Assembly: GCA_018114805.1 (NCBI GenBank)
Contig: CP073042.1
Coordinates: 2,852,001-2,916,000, forward strand
Length of the DNA: 64,000 bases
Origin: Candidatus Streptomyces philanthi
Lineage (GTDB): Bacteria > Actinomycetota > Actinomycetes > Streptomycetales > Streptomycetaceae
Reading direction: 5' to 3'
Position 1 is the stretch's first letter. Each line of letters starts with the position of its first letter. Positions 49,736 to 58,914 of this stretch are shown piece after piece. Both the position numbers and the translations under genes were made by a program. The notes beneath the pieces are model-generated. The model was not told where the DNA came from. It worked only from the letters and a program-made list of their open reading frames with translations, and did no database searches.

Positions 49736-50437
49736 ATGAGCCAACGTCCGGTCCAGCGTCGCCGGAGCAGCCGTCCCCATACGCAGAAGGGGTCCGGTCT
49801 TCAGTTTCTGTTGATGATGGGCCTCGTCGGTGCGGTGGCGTCAGGCCCCATCACGTCGGCGGCGTCCTGGGGGGCCGAACACCCGTGGGTCTTCACGCTT
49901 CCGGTGGCCGCGACGGCAGGTGTGGGCGTCGTCGCTGTGTACCTCCAAAAGAGGGAGGCCCGCCGAAATGCCATTCAAGCGCAGGGGCTCCGATACTTAG
50001 AGGGGGCACTTGGATGGCCTCCACTACACCCAGTTCGAATACGCCGTCCGAGACTTGCTGTACCGAGACGGCTGCCGGGATGCGCGGCAAGTCGGCCGGG
50101 GCAGCGACCAGGGAGCAGACGTAAAGGCCACCGACCCCCCCAAGGCCGCCGCTGGGTAATCCAGTGCAAGCATCGCAAAGACGGCGTGCGGGGATCAGCA
50201 GTCGGCGTGCCCGATCTCTATGTCCTCAACGGCACAGGCCGCTAAGTACACGGCGGCAACGTCTTGGTCATGCTTACCAACGACCGCTTCTCCAAGCCTG
50301 CCCTCGAATTCGCCAAGTCCCAGAGCCTCCACTTGGTCGACCGCCAACTCCTCGCCCAGTGGGCCAGCGGTTCGCGTCCGCTGTGGGAACTACTCGAATC
50401 TGTACCGCCTCCCCGCAAGTCCACCTTGCTCTCCTGA
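49736..50437 (+). pseudogene. Mrr-like membrane-linked restriction endonuclease, disrupted
   Basis: ATG 49736 with GAGGAG upstream. Residues 20-65 hold two hydrophobic segments ('FLLMMGLVGAVASGPITSA', 'FTLPVAATAGVGVVAVYL'). The nuclease part is split over frames: 'GLHYTQFEYAVRDLLYRDGC' and 'GADVKATDP', then after a shift near 50155 'VIQCKHRKDG', where Asp and Gln-x-Lys match the PD-(D/E)xK pattern of Mrr nucleases. An in-frame TAA (50254-50256 by codon count, after 'VLNGTGR') precedes 'NVLVMLTNDRFSKPALEFAK' and 'LVDRQLLAQWASGSRPLWEL'. At least two frameshifts plus one stop, so not functional. Confidence 0.65.
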
Positions 50438-50462
50438 TCCAGGACGCCCGCGGTGCTGCTGG

Positions 50463-50715
50463 CGCCTGCCTACGAGGAACACCCGGAGCGTGGGCGAGGC
50501 CAGGGTTACGCATCCCGGGCACGCAGGAGATCACCAACCGGGCCCGCCGGGCGAGCGGGGAAGCAGATCACTCTGCATTCGACAAGGCTGCCTGCAAGGC
50601 GAAACGTCGTCGAGCGGTGCTTCGGCTGAGACGGTTCTTAGACGTGAACGGCATCTGGCAGCACTCGGCGAAGCGCACTCCCCACGGCAGGGCCGGCCTC
50701 AGATACCCGAGATAG
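50463..50715 (+). pseudogene. C-terminal remnant of an IS5-type transposase
   Basis: The translated stretch 'TNRARRASGEADHSAFDKAA' followed, after a frameshift, by 'RNVVERCF' resembles the end of IS5-family transposases (xFD...YK-RNVVERCFNRLKQ), which holds the third catalytic acid (Glu). No upstream DDE portion and no inverted repeats are recognisable, so only a fragment remains between the nuclease remnant and the ASCH gene. Limits are approximate. Confidence 0.45.
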
Positions 50716-50726
50716 ATCAGCGCTAC

Positions 50727-51110
50727 TCAGATAGCGGTAACTCTGCGGCGGATGGAAAGTTCCCGCAGCGCGCTGAGCGGCACCGGATCGTCGAAAGAGA
50801 TGGGGTCCTCCAAGGTCAGCCCGCTCGCCTGGACGGCCCCGTCCATATAGACGTCGTATTCGCGTCGGGTGATTCCCGTCTGGGCACGATGCGCCGACCA
50901 GACCTCCTTGGGCGAGGCCACATGAATCGATGAGATACGCGCCATGCCCACCAGGGCCATGGTGGGCGCGGTCGCGTAGAGCAGGACTGGCGTTCCGGGA
51001 GGCGCGGCGACGCGTTGGCGGCGGACCTCCACCGTCTTGCTGCCCGCCAGAATCGCGTTGGCGAAGCGCGGGTGGACGGACAGCAGCATCGCGCGTTCCG
51101 GATCGCTCAC
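50727..51110 (-). CDS. ASCH/YTH-like RNA-binding domain protein
   Basis: 127 residues. 'MLLSVHPRFANAILAGSKTV' followed by 'EVRRQR' is the signature of ASCH-type domains, whose pocket is thought to bind modified bases or RNA. Further 'VLLYATAPTMALVGMARIS', 'ASPKEVWSAHRAQTGITRRE' and 'EDPISFDDPVPLSALRE'. GTG 51110 overlaps the GNAT-PIN gene stop (GTGA), so the two are coupled. The gene is intact although its partner is frameshifted. A partner or regulator in an RNA-targeting conflict module is inferred from the coupling. Confidence 0.7.
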   Translation of the reverse strand: MSDPERAMLLSVHPRFANAILAGSKTVEVRRQRVAAPPGTPVLLYATAPTMALVGMARISSIHVASPKEVWSAHRAQTGITRREYDVYMDGAVQASGLTLEDPISFDDPVPLSALRELSIRRRVTAI

Positions 51111-53161
51111 GTCGTTCGGTGCCCCTCTTGGTAAACAGCCTGGAACAGCTCGCTGCTGATCTTGGACAGCGAGATCAACGAGCCCGGCGACAACGGTATC
51201 CCTCGCCCCCTGGCAAGCGAGGTCAATCGTCGCAGCGTCACCGGCTTCGGGAAGATCTCGGTATCTGAGAACCGCAGCGCCATGGCGCGGCCGGAGGCGT
51301 CAGCAGCCTCTCGGACCTCAGTCTGACCATATACGCCCAGGTGTTCGAATTTCGAGAAGAGGGTGTCAGGTGTGTCGATCAGTACCTCGTCAAGTCGCGA
51401 ACTGCCCACCACCATCTGGCCTTCGCTTGGCGAGCTACCTTCGCTGACGTACCAGAGCAGCCGAGCGGGGACGCTCTCCCTGCGGCGCCCCGAAGAGCGG
51501 TAGTACACATGCTCTCTGCTGATGCCGAGGCTCTCACTTCGCGGAATGAGCATGGCGGGGACGTTGAAGAGCTCGGTCGACCAGCGCGGCCTGATTGGGA
51601 CCAGGAAGGACGGCAGCTCAGAGTCGATCACCTTCGCCGGCCACCACGCCCGCTCCACCACGGAGGCCAACTCGGCGGGGATGCCGGGCTGGACAGCCAG
51701 TTCGCGAGCAACGCCACCTGCCGCTGTCCCTACCTCTGAGGCCGTGCCGCAGACATCCACAACGAGGGCGACGAGTTCACCTCTAGGTTCGAAGAATCCA
51801 TCGTCGCCGGCTGCGGACTTCGCTGCTTCGGACGGATGCGAATCACTGACGCGAACAATCTCGGCCCCGCTGTCTCGACCGAGACGCTTGAGCAGGAAGA
51901 GAAGCTGGCGGGCCAGTGTCTCCTCCAGTGGATGAGTGGTCGTGCGGAGCATGGGGACAACGAGGGTCCGTCCGCCCAACGCCCACGCGTACAGGGCTAC
52001 TGGGTGTCCCTGGCCGTCTCGGAGCAGCTCGCGACGCCATGCGACCTTGCCTTGGTCCAAGGCACGCAGACGCTCGGCAAAGGCAGAGCCGTCGTCGCCA
52101 CCCGTCTGATTGAAGAAGGCGACCAGTTCCTCCTCGGCTCCTGGTGCCACCTCGCCGGAACGGAACTCGGTCCCCATCAGGTCGGCCGGACGGTACATCT
52201 GGGCCTGCCGCAGCTCGTCCACGTGCAGCGTCACAGTGGAAGGTGAGACGACACGGACGCGAGCAACCTCCGAGGCCACATCGGCCAGGCGGTTCAGCAA
52301 CGGGTCACGGGTTGCGAGAACTTGCAGGCCAGCGCAGGAGGTTTCGGCCACATACCTCAGCCAAAGGCGAACCCCACGGTCGACGGTCAGTTCGGGGATG
52401 TCCTGAGTTACAGCTTTTGGAGCAACTCGCGGCTTCGCGTACCTACAGCCGACGACGCTGGAGAAAGCTTTCGAAGGCCGGATAAGGCCGCCTGCTGGTG
52501 TTGACGCTCCGCCGTGATCGTGAGGTCCCGGATCTGGTGGACCAGCTGAGGCGTATACGCTAGCTCTACAAGGTCCGCCATCCAGCCCGCTTCCAGTGCG
52601 CGAGACTCATCTGCATCAGCTGAGTCCGTAAGACCACGCAGATCAGCGAATACTCCATGGTCAACCGTCACCACCAGGAGCGCATCGCTCTCCATCTCCG
52701 TGAACAGGTCCGGATGTCCGAGGTCCAGCCACCAACCGTCCAAGATCTCGCCGTCACGGCCACGTCCTCGGACCTCTCCGTCCGGCACGAAGCCCAGACT
52801 CCGCCACATCCCACTCAGGTTGTAGTCACGTCGGCACTTGGCCTTGATCCCGAGCCGTTACGGATACCTCCCCCCTGATGCCTTCCACCAGCTTCCGGCC
52901 GATTCCTCGGCCGCGATGCTCTTCCGCTACGCATAGGTGCCCGAGTCGAATTCGTGCGCTTCTCTTTGGCAGCCCGAACAGCGCGTAGCCGATGACCTCG
53001 TCACCTTCGACGGCGGCCAGGAGGCCGCCGTCCTCCGCCGCTTTGCGGTAGGCAGGGGGCTTCAGAAGCCCCAGTGTCCAGGTGCAGCGATCACCCAGAG
53101 CGATCGCCCTTTTGATCAGCTCATCCTGCGCGGGCGAAACGGAAACCAACTTGATCGCCAC
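51107..53161 (-). pseudogene. GNAT-PIN multidomain protein, frameshifted
   Basis: A single gene of about 685 codons split by two indels. GTG 53161 with GGAGGGGGAG upstream. GNAT domain residues 1-125 ('IKLVSVSPAQDELIKRAIAL', 'LCVAEEHRGRGIGRKLVEGI'). A shift near 52865 leads to 'IKAKCRRDYNLSGMWRSLGF'. PIN-like domain about 165-330: 'DALLVVTVDHGVFADL', 'ALEAGWMADLVELAYTPQLV', then a shift near 52408, 'LRYVAETSCAGLQVLATRDP' and 'LLNRLADVASEVARVRVVSP'. About 350 further residues have no recognised domain. Stop 51107 overlaps the ASCH gene start. If whole, it would pair an acyl-CoA-dependent transferase with a metal-dependent RNase. Confidence 0.65.
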
Positions 53162-53430
53162 TGCTCCCCCTCCGGCTGGGCCGGGCACAACCGACCACAA
53201 CTCCCCTGTCACTACATCCAGGGAAAGCTGATCTCAGCCAACTCGTGCATGCAAGGGGCACGAGGGGCGCACGGTGCTGTGGGGGCCTTCAGCCGCGTGG
53301 CGATCGCGCGTGGAACCTGATCAGGAAAGCCGCTGGGTGGCCCGAATTCTCGGTGCGGAGAATCCCCGATGGGCCCCGCCCTCCGGGGCTGCAAAGCCAT
53401 TGCCCGCATACCAGTGGACTACTCCTTGGG

Positions 53431-53466
53431 CGGATGGGCGTGTAGCGGATGCCACACGCCCATCCG
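53431..53466 (-). terminator. Hairpin after the integrase gene
   Basis: A perfect 13-bp stem CGGATGGGCGTGT with its complement and a 10-nt loop, beginning 6 bp beyond the integrase stop. Confidence 0.75.
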
Positions 53467-53471
53467 TGGCT

Positions 53472-54622
53472 TCAGGTTTCGCGCGCTCCCGGCTGGACCA
53501 CCGCCTTCTGGCGGGCAGCTCGCACCCTGGCGTCGATGCCTCCAGCCACCTCCCGCTGCCGCTCCCCGTCGGAGTGCTGGTAGATGAGCGCCGCCTTCTC
53601 CGAGGACTGGCCGGCGCGGTCCATCGTGCCCTTGAGCGTGGCGCCGGACTAAGTGGACAGGGTGTGGCCGGTGTGGCGGAGGTCGTAGAAGCGGAAGCCC
53701 TCCGCCAGGCCGACCCTGGCGCGGTCCCTGCGCCACTTGCGGCCGAAGGTGGACCGGCGGAAGGGGGCTCCCCGCTCCCCGACGAACAGGAGTCCGTCGG
53801 TCGGATGCCTTCTCTGCGTACCAGTCGAGGTGGTGCTTCACCTCGATGTGCAGGAAGGCGGGGAGGAAGGACGGTCCGCCGCCCGGCCGCCGACTTCGTG
53901 TCGCCTTCGACGCGGCGGCCGGTGGTCAGCTCGGGTGCTGCGTCACGGATCTTGACCATAAGGGGTTCGAGAGTGACGTCGGGTCGCCTGAGGGCGGCCT
54001 GTTCTTCTGGCCGCATGGGCCCGTAGGCACCGAAGTAGACCATCAACCGCCACCTCGGCCCCATGGCGTTGGCGAGCGCGTCGACCTGCTCGACGGTGGC
54101 CGTCGGGCGCTCCCTGGCCTTCTCGCTGCCGGCGCCCCTGATCCGGCAGGGATTGCGGCGGATCAGCTCGTCGTCGGTCGCTGTCTCCATGATGGCCTTG
54201 AGAAGACGATAGGACTTGGCGACGGTCTTCGCACCGGTGGCTCCCAGGCGCTCGACCCGCCAGGTGCGCACCGTCGGCGGCGTGATGGCGTCCAGGACCA
54301 CCGAGGCGAATGCGGGGAGCAGATGCAGGCGCAGGAGCCTGCGGTACAGCTCCTCCGTGGTGACGGAAAGGCCGCGCTCCTCGATCCACTTCGTGGCGTA
54401 CGTCCCGAAGTGGATCGAGCCCGCGTCGGGGTCAACCCAGTGCTTGCGCTCGATGTCGGCCTGGGTGAGCGTGAGCCATGTCTGGGCCTCGGTGCGTGTC
54501 TCGAAAGTCTCCGGGGCGGCGCGACGGCTCCCATCTGGAGCCCAGTAGCGCGTCTGCCACCGCCCGGACGGGAGCTGACGAACGGTGTCGAATTCACGCC
54601 GCTGCGGCTTGCTGGCGGCCAT
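53472..54622 (-). pseudogene. Tyrosine recombinase (phage-type integrase), disrupted
   Basis: ATG 54622 ('MAASKPQRREF'). N-terminal arm and core-binding domains ('FGTYATKWIEERGL', 'YRRLLRLHLLPAFASVVLDA') and start of the catalytic domain with 'YGPMRPEEQAALRRPDV' (first Arg) are in frame. Shifts near 53860 and 53810 break it. The rest is readable in pieces: 'GLLFVGERGAPFRRSTFG', 'YDLRHTGHTLST', an in-frame TAG near 53650, 'SGATLKGTMDRAGQSSEKAA' and 'LIYQHSD' with the Tyr nucleophile. Three lesions make it inactive, so the island can no longer excise unless helped from elsewhere. Confidence 0.8.
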
Positions 54623-54634
54623 CAGGCGGTGGGG

Positions 54635-54990
54635 CGCGTCCTTCAAGGCCGGCACCAACGACGTACGCGAGTCCCCGACCCTGGCGATCGCCGCGCTGAT
54701 GCACCAAGCGCGGCGCGACAGTCACCGTCCACGACCCGCACGCCGTACCCAGTGCGCTGCGCCGCAACCCCGAACTCGACTACGCCGACACCCTCGACGC
54801 ATCCGTCCAGGGCGCCGAACTGATCGTCCTGGCCACGGAATGGCCCCACTTCCGCGAGGCCGATCCCAAGGCCCTCGCCCCACTAGTCGCGGCCCCGGTC
54901 CTCGTCGACCTCCGCAACCTCATCGACGCCGACGCCTGGCGCATGGCCGGATGGACCGTACGCCAGCTCGGACGCCCCACACAGGAATAA
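54635..54990 (+). pseudogene. UDP-sugar 6-dehydrogenase C-terminal fragment
   Basis: 'SFKAGTNDVRESPTLAIAAL' is the start of the UDP-binding C-terminal domain of nucleotide-sugar dehydrogenases. After a shift near 54713 it continues 'GATVTVHDPHAVPSALRR', 'GAELIVLATEWPHFREADP' and 'LVDLRNLIDADAWRMAGWT' to a TAA at about 54988. The NAD-binding and catalytic parts are absent; the fragment starts right where the leftward integrase gene begins. This looks like a recombination breakpoint. Confidence 0.65.
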
Positions 54991-55016
54991 CCGAACCCAT
55001 CGATCGGAGGTCCGAC

Positions 55017-55345
55017 GTGGACAACACTCTGTGGGACAACATCGAGAAGCTCTCCGCCGTCTGCCGAGCAGCAGGCACCCACCTCCCCAACGAGGAGCTC
55101 AAGGCCCTCCAGGTCGGCAAGGTCGCCGAAGAGGCCGGCGAGGCCATGCACGCCCCCTCCACGGCCTGAAGGGCATAACCACCTGCGACGACGCCCACAC
55201 CTGGTCCGAGGTCCAGAACGACCTGGTCGGCGCCGTGCCGTCCTCCTGGCAATGCACAACATCGACCCCACCGGAGCACGCGCGACCTTCAACGAGATCT
55301 TCCACCGCCGGACGCGAAGGGGCCGCGAGGCCGCCGCTGCGGCCT
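55017..55345 (+). pseudogene. MazG-like pyrophosphohydrolase, frameshifted
   Basis: The GTG at 55017 with GGAGG upstream gives 'VDNTLWDNIEKLSAVCRAAG', 'THLPNEELKALQVGKVAEEA' and 'GEAMHA' (the EEAGE metal-binding helix of all-alpha NTP pyrophosphatases). A shift near 55160 moves to 'TCDDAHTWSEVQNDLVGAV', and a second near 55240 to 'AMHNIDPTGARATFNEIFHR'. The right limit is approximate. Disrupted; it follows the UDP-sugar dehydrogenase fragment and was probably acquired with it. Confidence 0.55.
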
Positions 55346-55631
55346 GACAGCCTCTGGGTTGGTCGTCGACCGCTCCAAGTGGGGGCGGTCGACGACCAAC
55401 CCGGCACATAGGCTATGACAGACACCTGACCCGAGCGCCGCAGCGATTTCCAGAATGCGTCAAGGCCGACACATGGATAGGAACACCGCCTCAGCTGAGT
55501 GGCCTGCCGCTGTCTCCACCACGGCTGACTGCGCCCGTCGGCGTACTGCTGGCTGCGCACATGAAGCGGTATGCACCCTTAGCGGCTGGGCGTTCGGCGC
55601 CCCATGGTTCGCCTTAGCTTGGGCGGGTAAA
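55346..55631. other. Gap between MazG and HEPN remnants
   Basis: 286 bp with mixed composition; no recognisable product. GC content begins to fall at its right side, marking entry into the AT-richer ATPase-HEPN segment. Confidence 0.35.
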
Positions 55632-56472
55632 TTACACCTTCTGATGGGCAATTCGTTTGGCAACCGTGGGCACCAACGCCTTGTATCTCGCATTTGCCGT
55701 CCCAGGCCCGACGGAGCCAACCCGTGAGACAAATAGCTTTACAAGGCCCGTGAAAATCTTGCGATCGTCAACCCATGATCCCGTAAGGACTTTCTCGGCC
55801 ACCCATTTGTCGACAGTTATCCTAAATAGCTGGCTATTGTATGCCCTAACGAGACTTGTGCAGATAAGAGCGATCTTTTGCAGATGAGAGAATTCGATAC
55901 GACATGGCTGACTGCGGCAGTGGACTGCACCCTTAGAGCTCGGGCATTTCCCCTGCTGAGAAGGCCCTGGGAGTGCACGCTAGCGTGTCTAAATGTGGCA
56001 CACGGAATCGAAATTTCTTAGAGCTAAACCGAGGGAACCTGTACCGCCCCAGATAAAGTTCAGGAGACTGTTGCTCCGCTTCTTTACTTCGGCCCTCACC
56101 AGCGAAGCTAATACCCTCGAATAGGCCCATTCCAATTTGTTCGGCACCGTAGTAATCAAGTGCACCTAGCGGAACCATCTGGTCAGCCACACGCTCGCGA
56201 GTGAGCGGGCACACTGAAATCATACCCAGAAAGATGGAGCGAAAATATGCTTCCGTTCCGGTTACCAACCCTAGCGTAAGCAATCTGCCCAGCGTCGGGC
56301 TCCAGCTAAGGTCATCCGGAATACCAAACTTGAGAACCTCGCCGATGTTCTCGTGAAAAACATCAATCGGGCTACCTGAAATTCTGGAGTTTACGCAGCA
56401 GGCAGAGAAATCATCATCAACCGAATCCGGCGACTCATTGACCCCTTCCCAAGGTTCCCCCTGCTTAGACAC
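55632..56472 (-). pseudogene. HEPN-domain ribonuclease-like protein, frameshifted
   Basis: ATG 56472 overlaps the ATPase stop by 8 bp. First part 'GLVTGTEAYFRSIFLGMISV' and 'CPLTRERVADQMVPLGALDY', then after a shift near 56085 'EVKKRSNSLLNFIWGG' and 'LALRNFDSVCHI'. After another shift near 55992 comes 'RHASVHSQGLLSRGNARAL' (55973-55990 encodes RHASVH), a HEPN R-x4-H nuclease motif. A third shift near 55930 leads to 'CTSLVRAYNSQLFRITVDKW' and the end at TAA 55632. About 280 codons in all. The AT-rich composition differs from the host. It would be the effector RNase of a two-gene module with the ATPase. Confidence 0.6.
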
Positions 56473-58135
56473 TTACGAACTCCCCCGCATAGCGTCGGAT
56501 ACGCGCCGACCAGACCGGCCCGATATGAGGGAATCGCCGGATCTGCATGTTCTCTTCATCCATGAGAAAATCATTCACTGTGCAGATCGCCGTGTGCTTC
56601 AAGAGGCCTTGAAACTTTTTCTCAGTCAACGGCAGCTTCTCGATTGGCGATCGAATGAGCTCCTCGTAAACGGATGCCGACTGCAGCTTCCGTCCACATT
56701 TCATGCAGAATTGTGCCTCTTCAGAAAAGCGTGAGGCGGCACAATTGTGACATGGAAGCAAATCCAGCGTGCACCTATCTTCATAGTCCTTGCCGAGTAG
56801 AGCAGAAGGGATTACGCGCGAAAAAGCTTGAGCGTCACGGGTCGTGAGCGCATCAATGATGTCTGCAACGGAAAAACTTCGCCCAAGGCCTAGGGCGTTG
56901 GACTCCACCAGGAACGCGTAATGGACGGTATACCTGTGAAAAACACCGTTCGCCCCGCGTGAAACCGTATGAGCGTCGGGAATGATTCCAGCATAGAGAT
57001 CATACGAGAAAGCTTAGACTCAATCGGTTCGGGATAGGCAATTACAGTAGCCTTCGAACGCTCGCTTCGACTGGTGTTGAAATTCTGCAACTGCCGGATG
57101 GATACACGCTCTAGCTCGCTACCCAGTTCAACAAAGCGCTTATAGCGGGGGAGCTTCTCGGCGAGGGTGGAAAAATTTGACGCACAAATGACGCGTGGTC
57201 AGCAATTGCCTTGTCCGCTAGGCTGCGTTTTGGATTATGCGCATCTTCCTCTTCCACACCGAGGAGCTGGGAAAGCATGACGAGAAATCCACGAGGAAGC
57301 CCAAATGAAGCAAGCGCCAAGTAGTCAATAAGATTCTCGCGATTTTTCAACCGCCCCATAAGAGTGGAGAGAATACGACGAGATACGATCTCGCGCATCA
57401 CTTGCAAGTAATCCTCGTAATCCGGTCGATACCAACATTCGACCAGCTCAGCTTCGTGTCCAACGTGAAAATTAGCGGAATAGCTGGTGATGCCAGGATA
57501 TACAGCTGCCTTAGGGGCAATGGTTCGAGAACGAAGCTCTCGAAAGATTTCAAAAACTCCCGCTGCTGCTCAGATGAGAACGCGTGTGCCGCGTCGTCTA
57601 GAAGGCAAGACACAACGCTTGAGCCCTAATTCCTCGGTCCATGCCTCCAGTGCATGGAGGAGCTCGGTCGGAGTAGTAAAGTTCTCAGGAAAATCGACTA
57701 CTGTCCCCGATTCGAGCTTTTTAATGAACGATGCTGCTGCGGAAGCCATCTCTTTGAGACTATCAGGCACACCCTTGCTGAATTCCCCCAGGGATTGACG
57801 GCCCCAATAGCAATTTTCATGAGCACCCACTGCCTGAAAATTTGAAGTGCATTTGCAGTCTTATGGAAGAGTGGCTCAAGGGCCAGAGACTTGCTGTAGT
57901 TTACGTAGACGGCAAGATGCTTGTCTTCATCTTGCGTCTCGAAGTAGGCCTGCCGAAGCAAGGTGGACTTTCCACTGCCTCGTGGCCCAATCAAGAGTTT
58001 GGCTCCTGGGCCTTTAAGTTTAGAAAGCGTGGTTCGGTCTGCTTGAGTTACTGCGGTCCATTCGGCAAGTTCGGTCTTGGAGAGATACTTGGCCCTCTCC
58101 TCGAAGAGGCTAGCGAGAAGAGGCTCCCCAACCAT
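56465..58135 (-). pseudogene. P-loop (STAND/AAA-like) ATPase with C-terminal zinc ribbon, frameshifted
   Basis: About 557 codons from ATG 58135. Walker A 'GPRGSGKSTLLRQAYFE' (about residues 50-58), Walker B 'LLDDAAHAFS' (near 57600), helical region 'YLALASFGLPRGFLVMLSQL', winged-helix-like 'FHRYTVHYAFLVESNALGLG', and a zinc ribbon near the end, 'LLPCHNCAASRF' and 'FCMKCGRKL' (two CxxC pairs). Indels near 57790, 57612, 57432, 57172 and 56997 split it into six pieces that read as one protein when joined. Lower GC than the host. Coupled to a HEPN gene; the pair looks like an anti-phage sensor-effector module. Confidence 0.6.
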
Positions 58136-58425
58136 GCTGTCCTACTCTCGTTTATCCCGCTTTATCGATGCCAGGCGGCGATCCTACCGCTCACGCCCAA
58201 ATTAACCTAGCGCTACATGCGCAGACGGTTACATGTTTGTCGTATTTGTCTATTTCATTACCATAGATGTTATATTGCCTCAAACCTGGAGTGGCAGCCC
58301 CCGGCTGGCCAAGCGGACTGGGTCGCTGCTGACGGAACCCTGAACATCGACAAACACCACGTAGCCTCGCACGCCTCGACCAAACATGCAGGTCAGAGCG
58401 CAGCTGATAGCTCAAGCACCGCTGA

Positions 58426-58470
58426 TTCCCAAGCTCAGAGCGCGAGTTCGATTCTCGTCACCCGCTCCAC
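58426..58470 (+). repeat. Attachment site copy B
   Basis: 45 bp identical to the 3' part of tRNA-Gly(CCC) at 48994-49038. Not a tRNA, because the 5' half is replaced by element sequence. It is followed by its own hairpin (AAGCCCC-A-GGCC / GGCC-C-GGGGCTT, 58475-58501). The 42 bp before it resemble the 42 bp before copy C (for example TGCAGGTCAG and AAGCACCG), suggesting related attP arms. Confidence 0.88.
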
Positions 58471-58566
58471 ATGAAAGCCCCAGGCCAGTGGCCCGGGGCT
58501 TCTTCGTATACGGCACCTTGCCACCGTCCGGTCGGCTTCTGTGGGCTCTCACTGGATAATCGACGT

Positions 58567-58914
58567 ATGGCATCACAGCCCGGCCTTTCCGATCTCCGCC
58601 GTGCCAAGTTCGCCCGGCGCGCGCCCGCAGCACTCTCCGAGCTCGCCGGCCCCGAGCACGGCACAGTGAGCCTGCCACTCCACCTGGCGTGGTCGGGGCT
58701 GACTACGTTCGACCTCGATAAGCCCCGTCTACGGATGAGCTGCTACCGCATCGTGCTGGCCGAGGGCCAGCACGACGATCTGATCCAGTACCTCAATCGC
58801 GGCCTCCTCATCAACCTGTGGCCCACACTGCGCACGCTGATCAGCTGTGATGTCCGTGAAGTCTGGGAACACTCCTTCGACGAGCTGGCTCACAGTACCC
58901 AGGCCGCCGCGTGA
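58567..58914 (+). CDS. Small partner of AbiEii-type toxin (putative antitoxin)
   Basis: 115 residues, soluble. ATG 58567 ('MASQPGLSDLRRAKFARRAP'). 'HGTVSLPLHLAWSGLTTFD', 'LRMSCYRIVLAEGQHDDLIQ' and 'YLNRGLLINLWPTLRTLIS' show mixed alpha/beta character. It does not look like classical AbiEi, which is larger and carries a winged helix. The stop overlaps the next start (GTGA), the usual toxin-antitoxin layout with the antitoxin first. The antitoxin role is inferred from position only. Confidence 0.6.
   Translation: MASQPGLSDLRRAKFARRAPAALSELAGPEHGTVSLPLHLAWSGLTTFDLDKPRLRMSCYRIVLAEGQHDDLIQYLNRGLLINLWPTLRTLISCDVREVWEHSFDELAHSTQAAA

Larger units (their letters stand above)
48994..58470. mobile_element. 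Integrated element I in tRNA-Gly (decayed)
   Basis: A 9.4-kb segment bounded by identical 45-bp repeats A and B. Contents from left: Mrr-like nuclease remnant, IS5 transposase remnant, ASCH gene, GNAT-PIN gene, broken tyrosine integrase, UDP-sugar dehydrogenase and MazG fragments, HEPN gene and P-loop ATPase gene. GC content falls visibly in 55.6-58.2 kb. Nearly every gene carries frameshifts or stops; only the ASCH gene is open. The integrase lies about 4.4 kb from A and 3.8 kb from B, not next to either repeat, so the element is probably composite. Confidence 0.75.

Noticed and set aside
53245..53430. att site next to the integrase
   Set aside because: No copy of a tRNA end or of the 45-bp core was found in this interval; only the terminator hairpin at 53431 is clear.
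55460..55732. Short open frames on both strands right of the MazG remnant
   Set aside because: They overlap each other and the readable end of the HEPN gene; no ribosome site or family signal.
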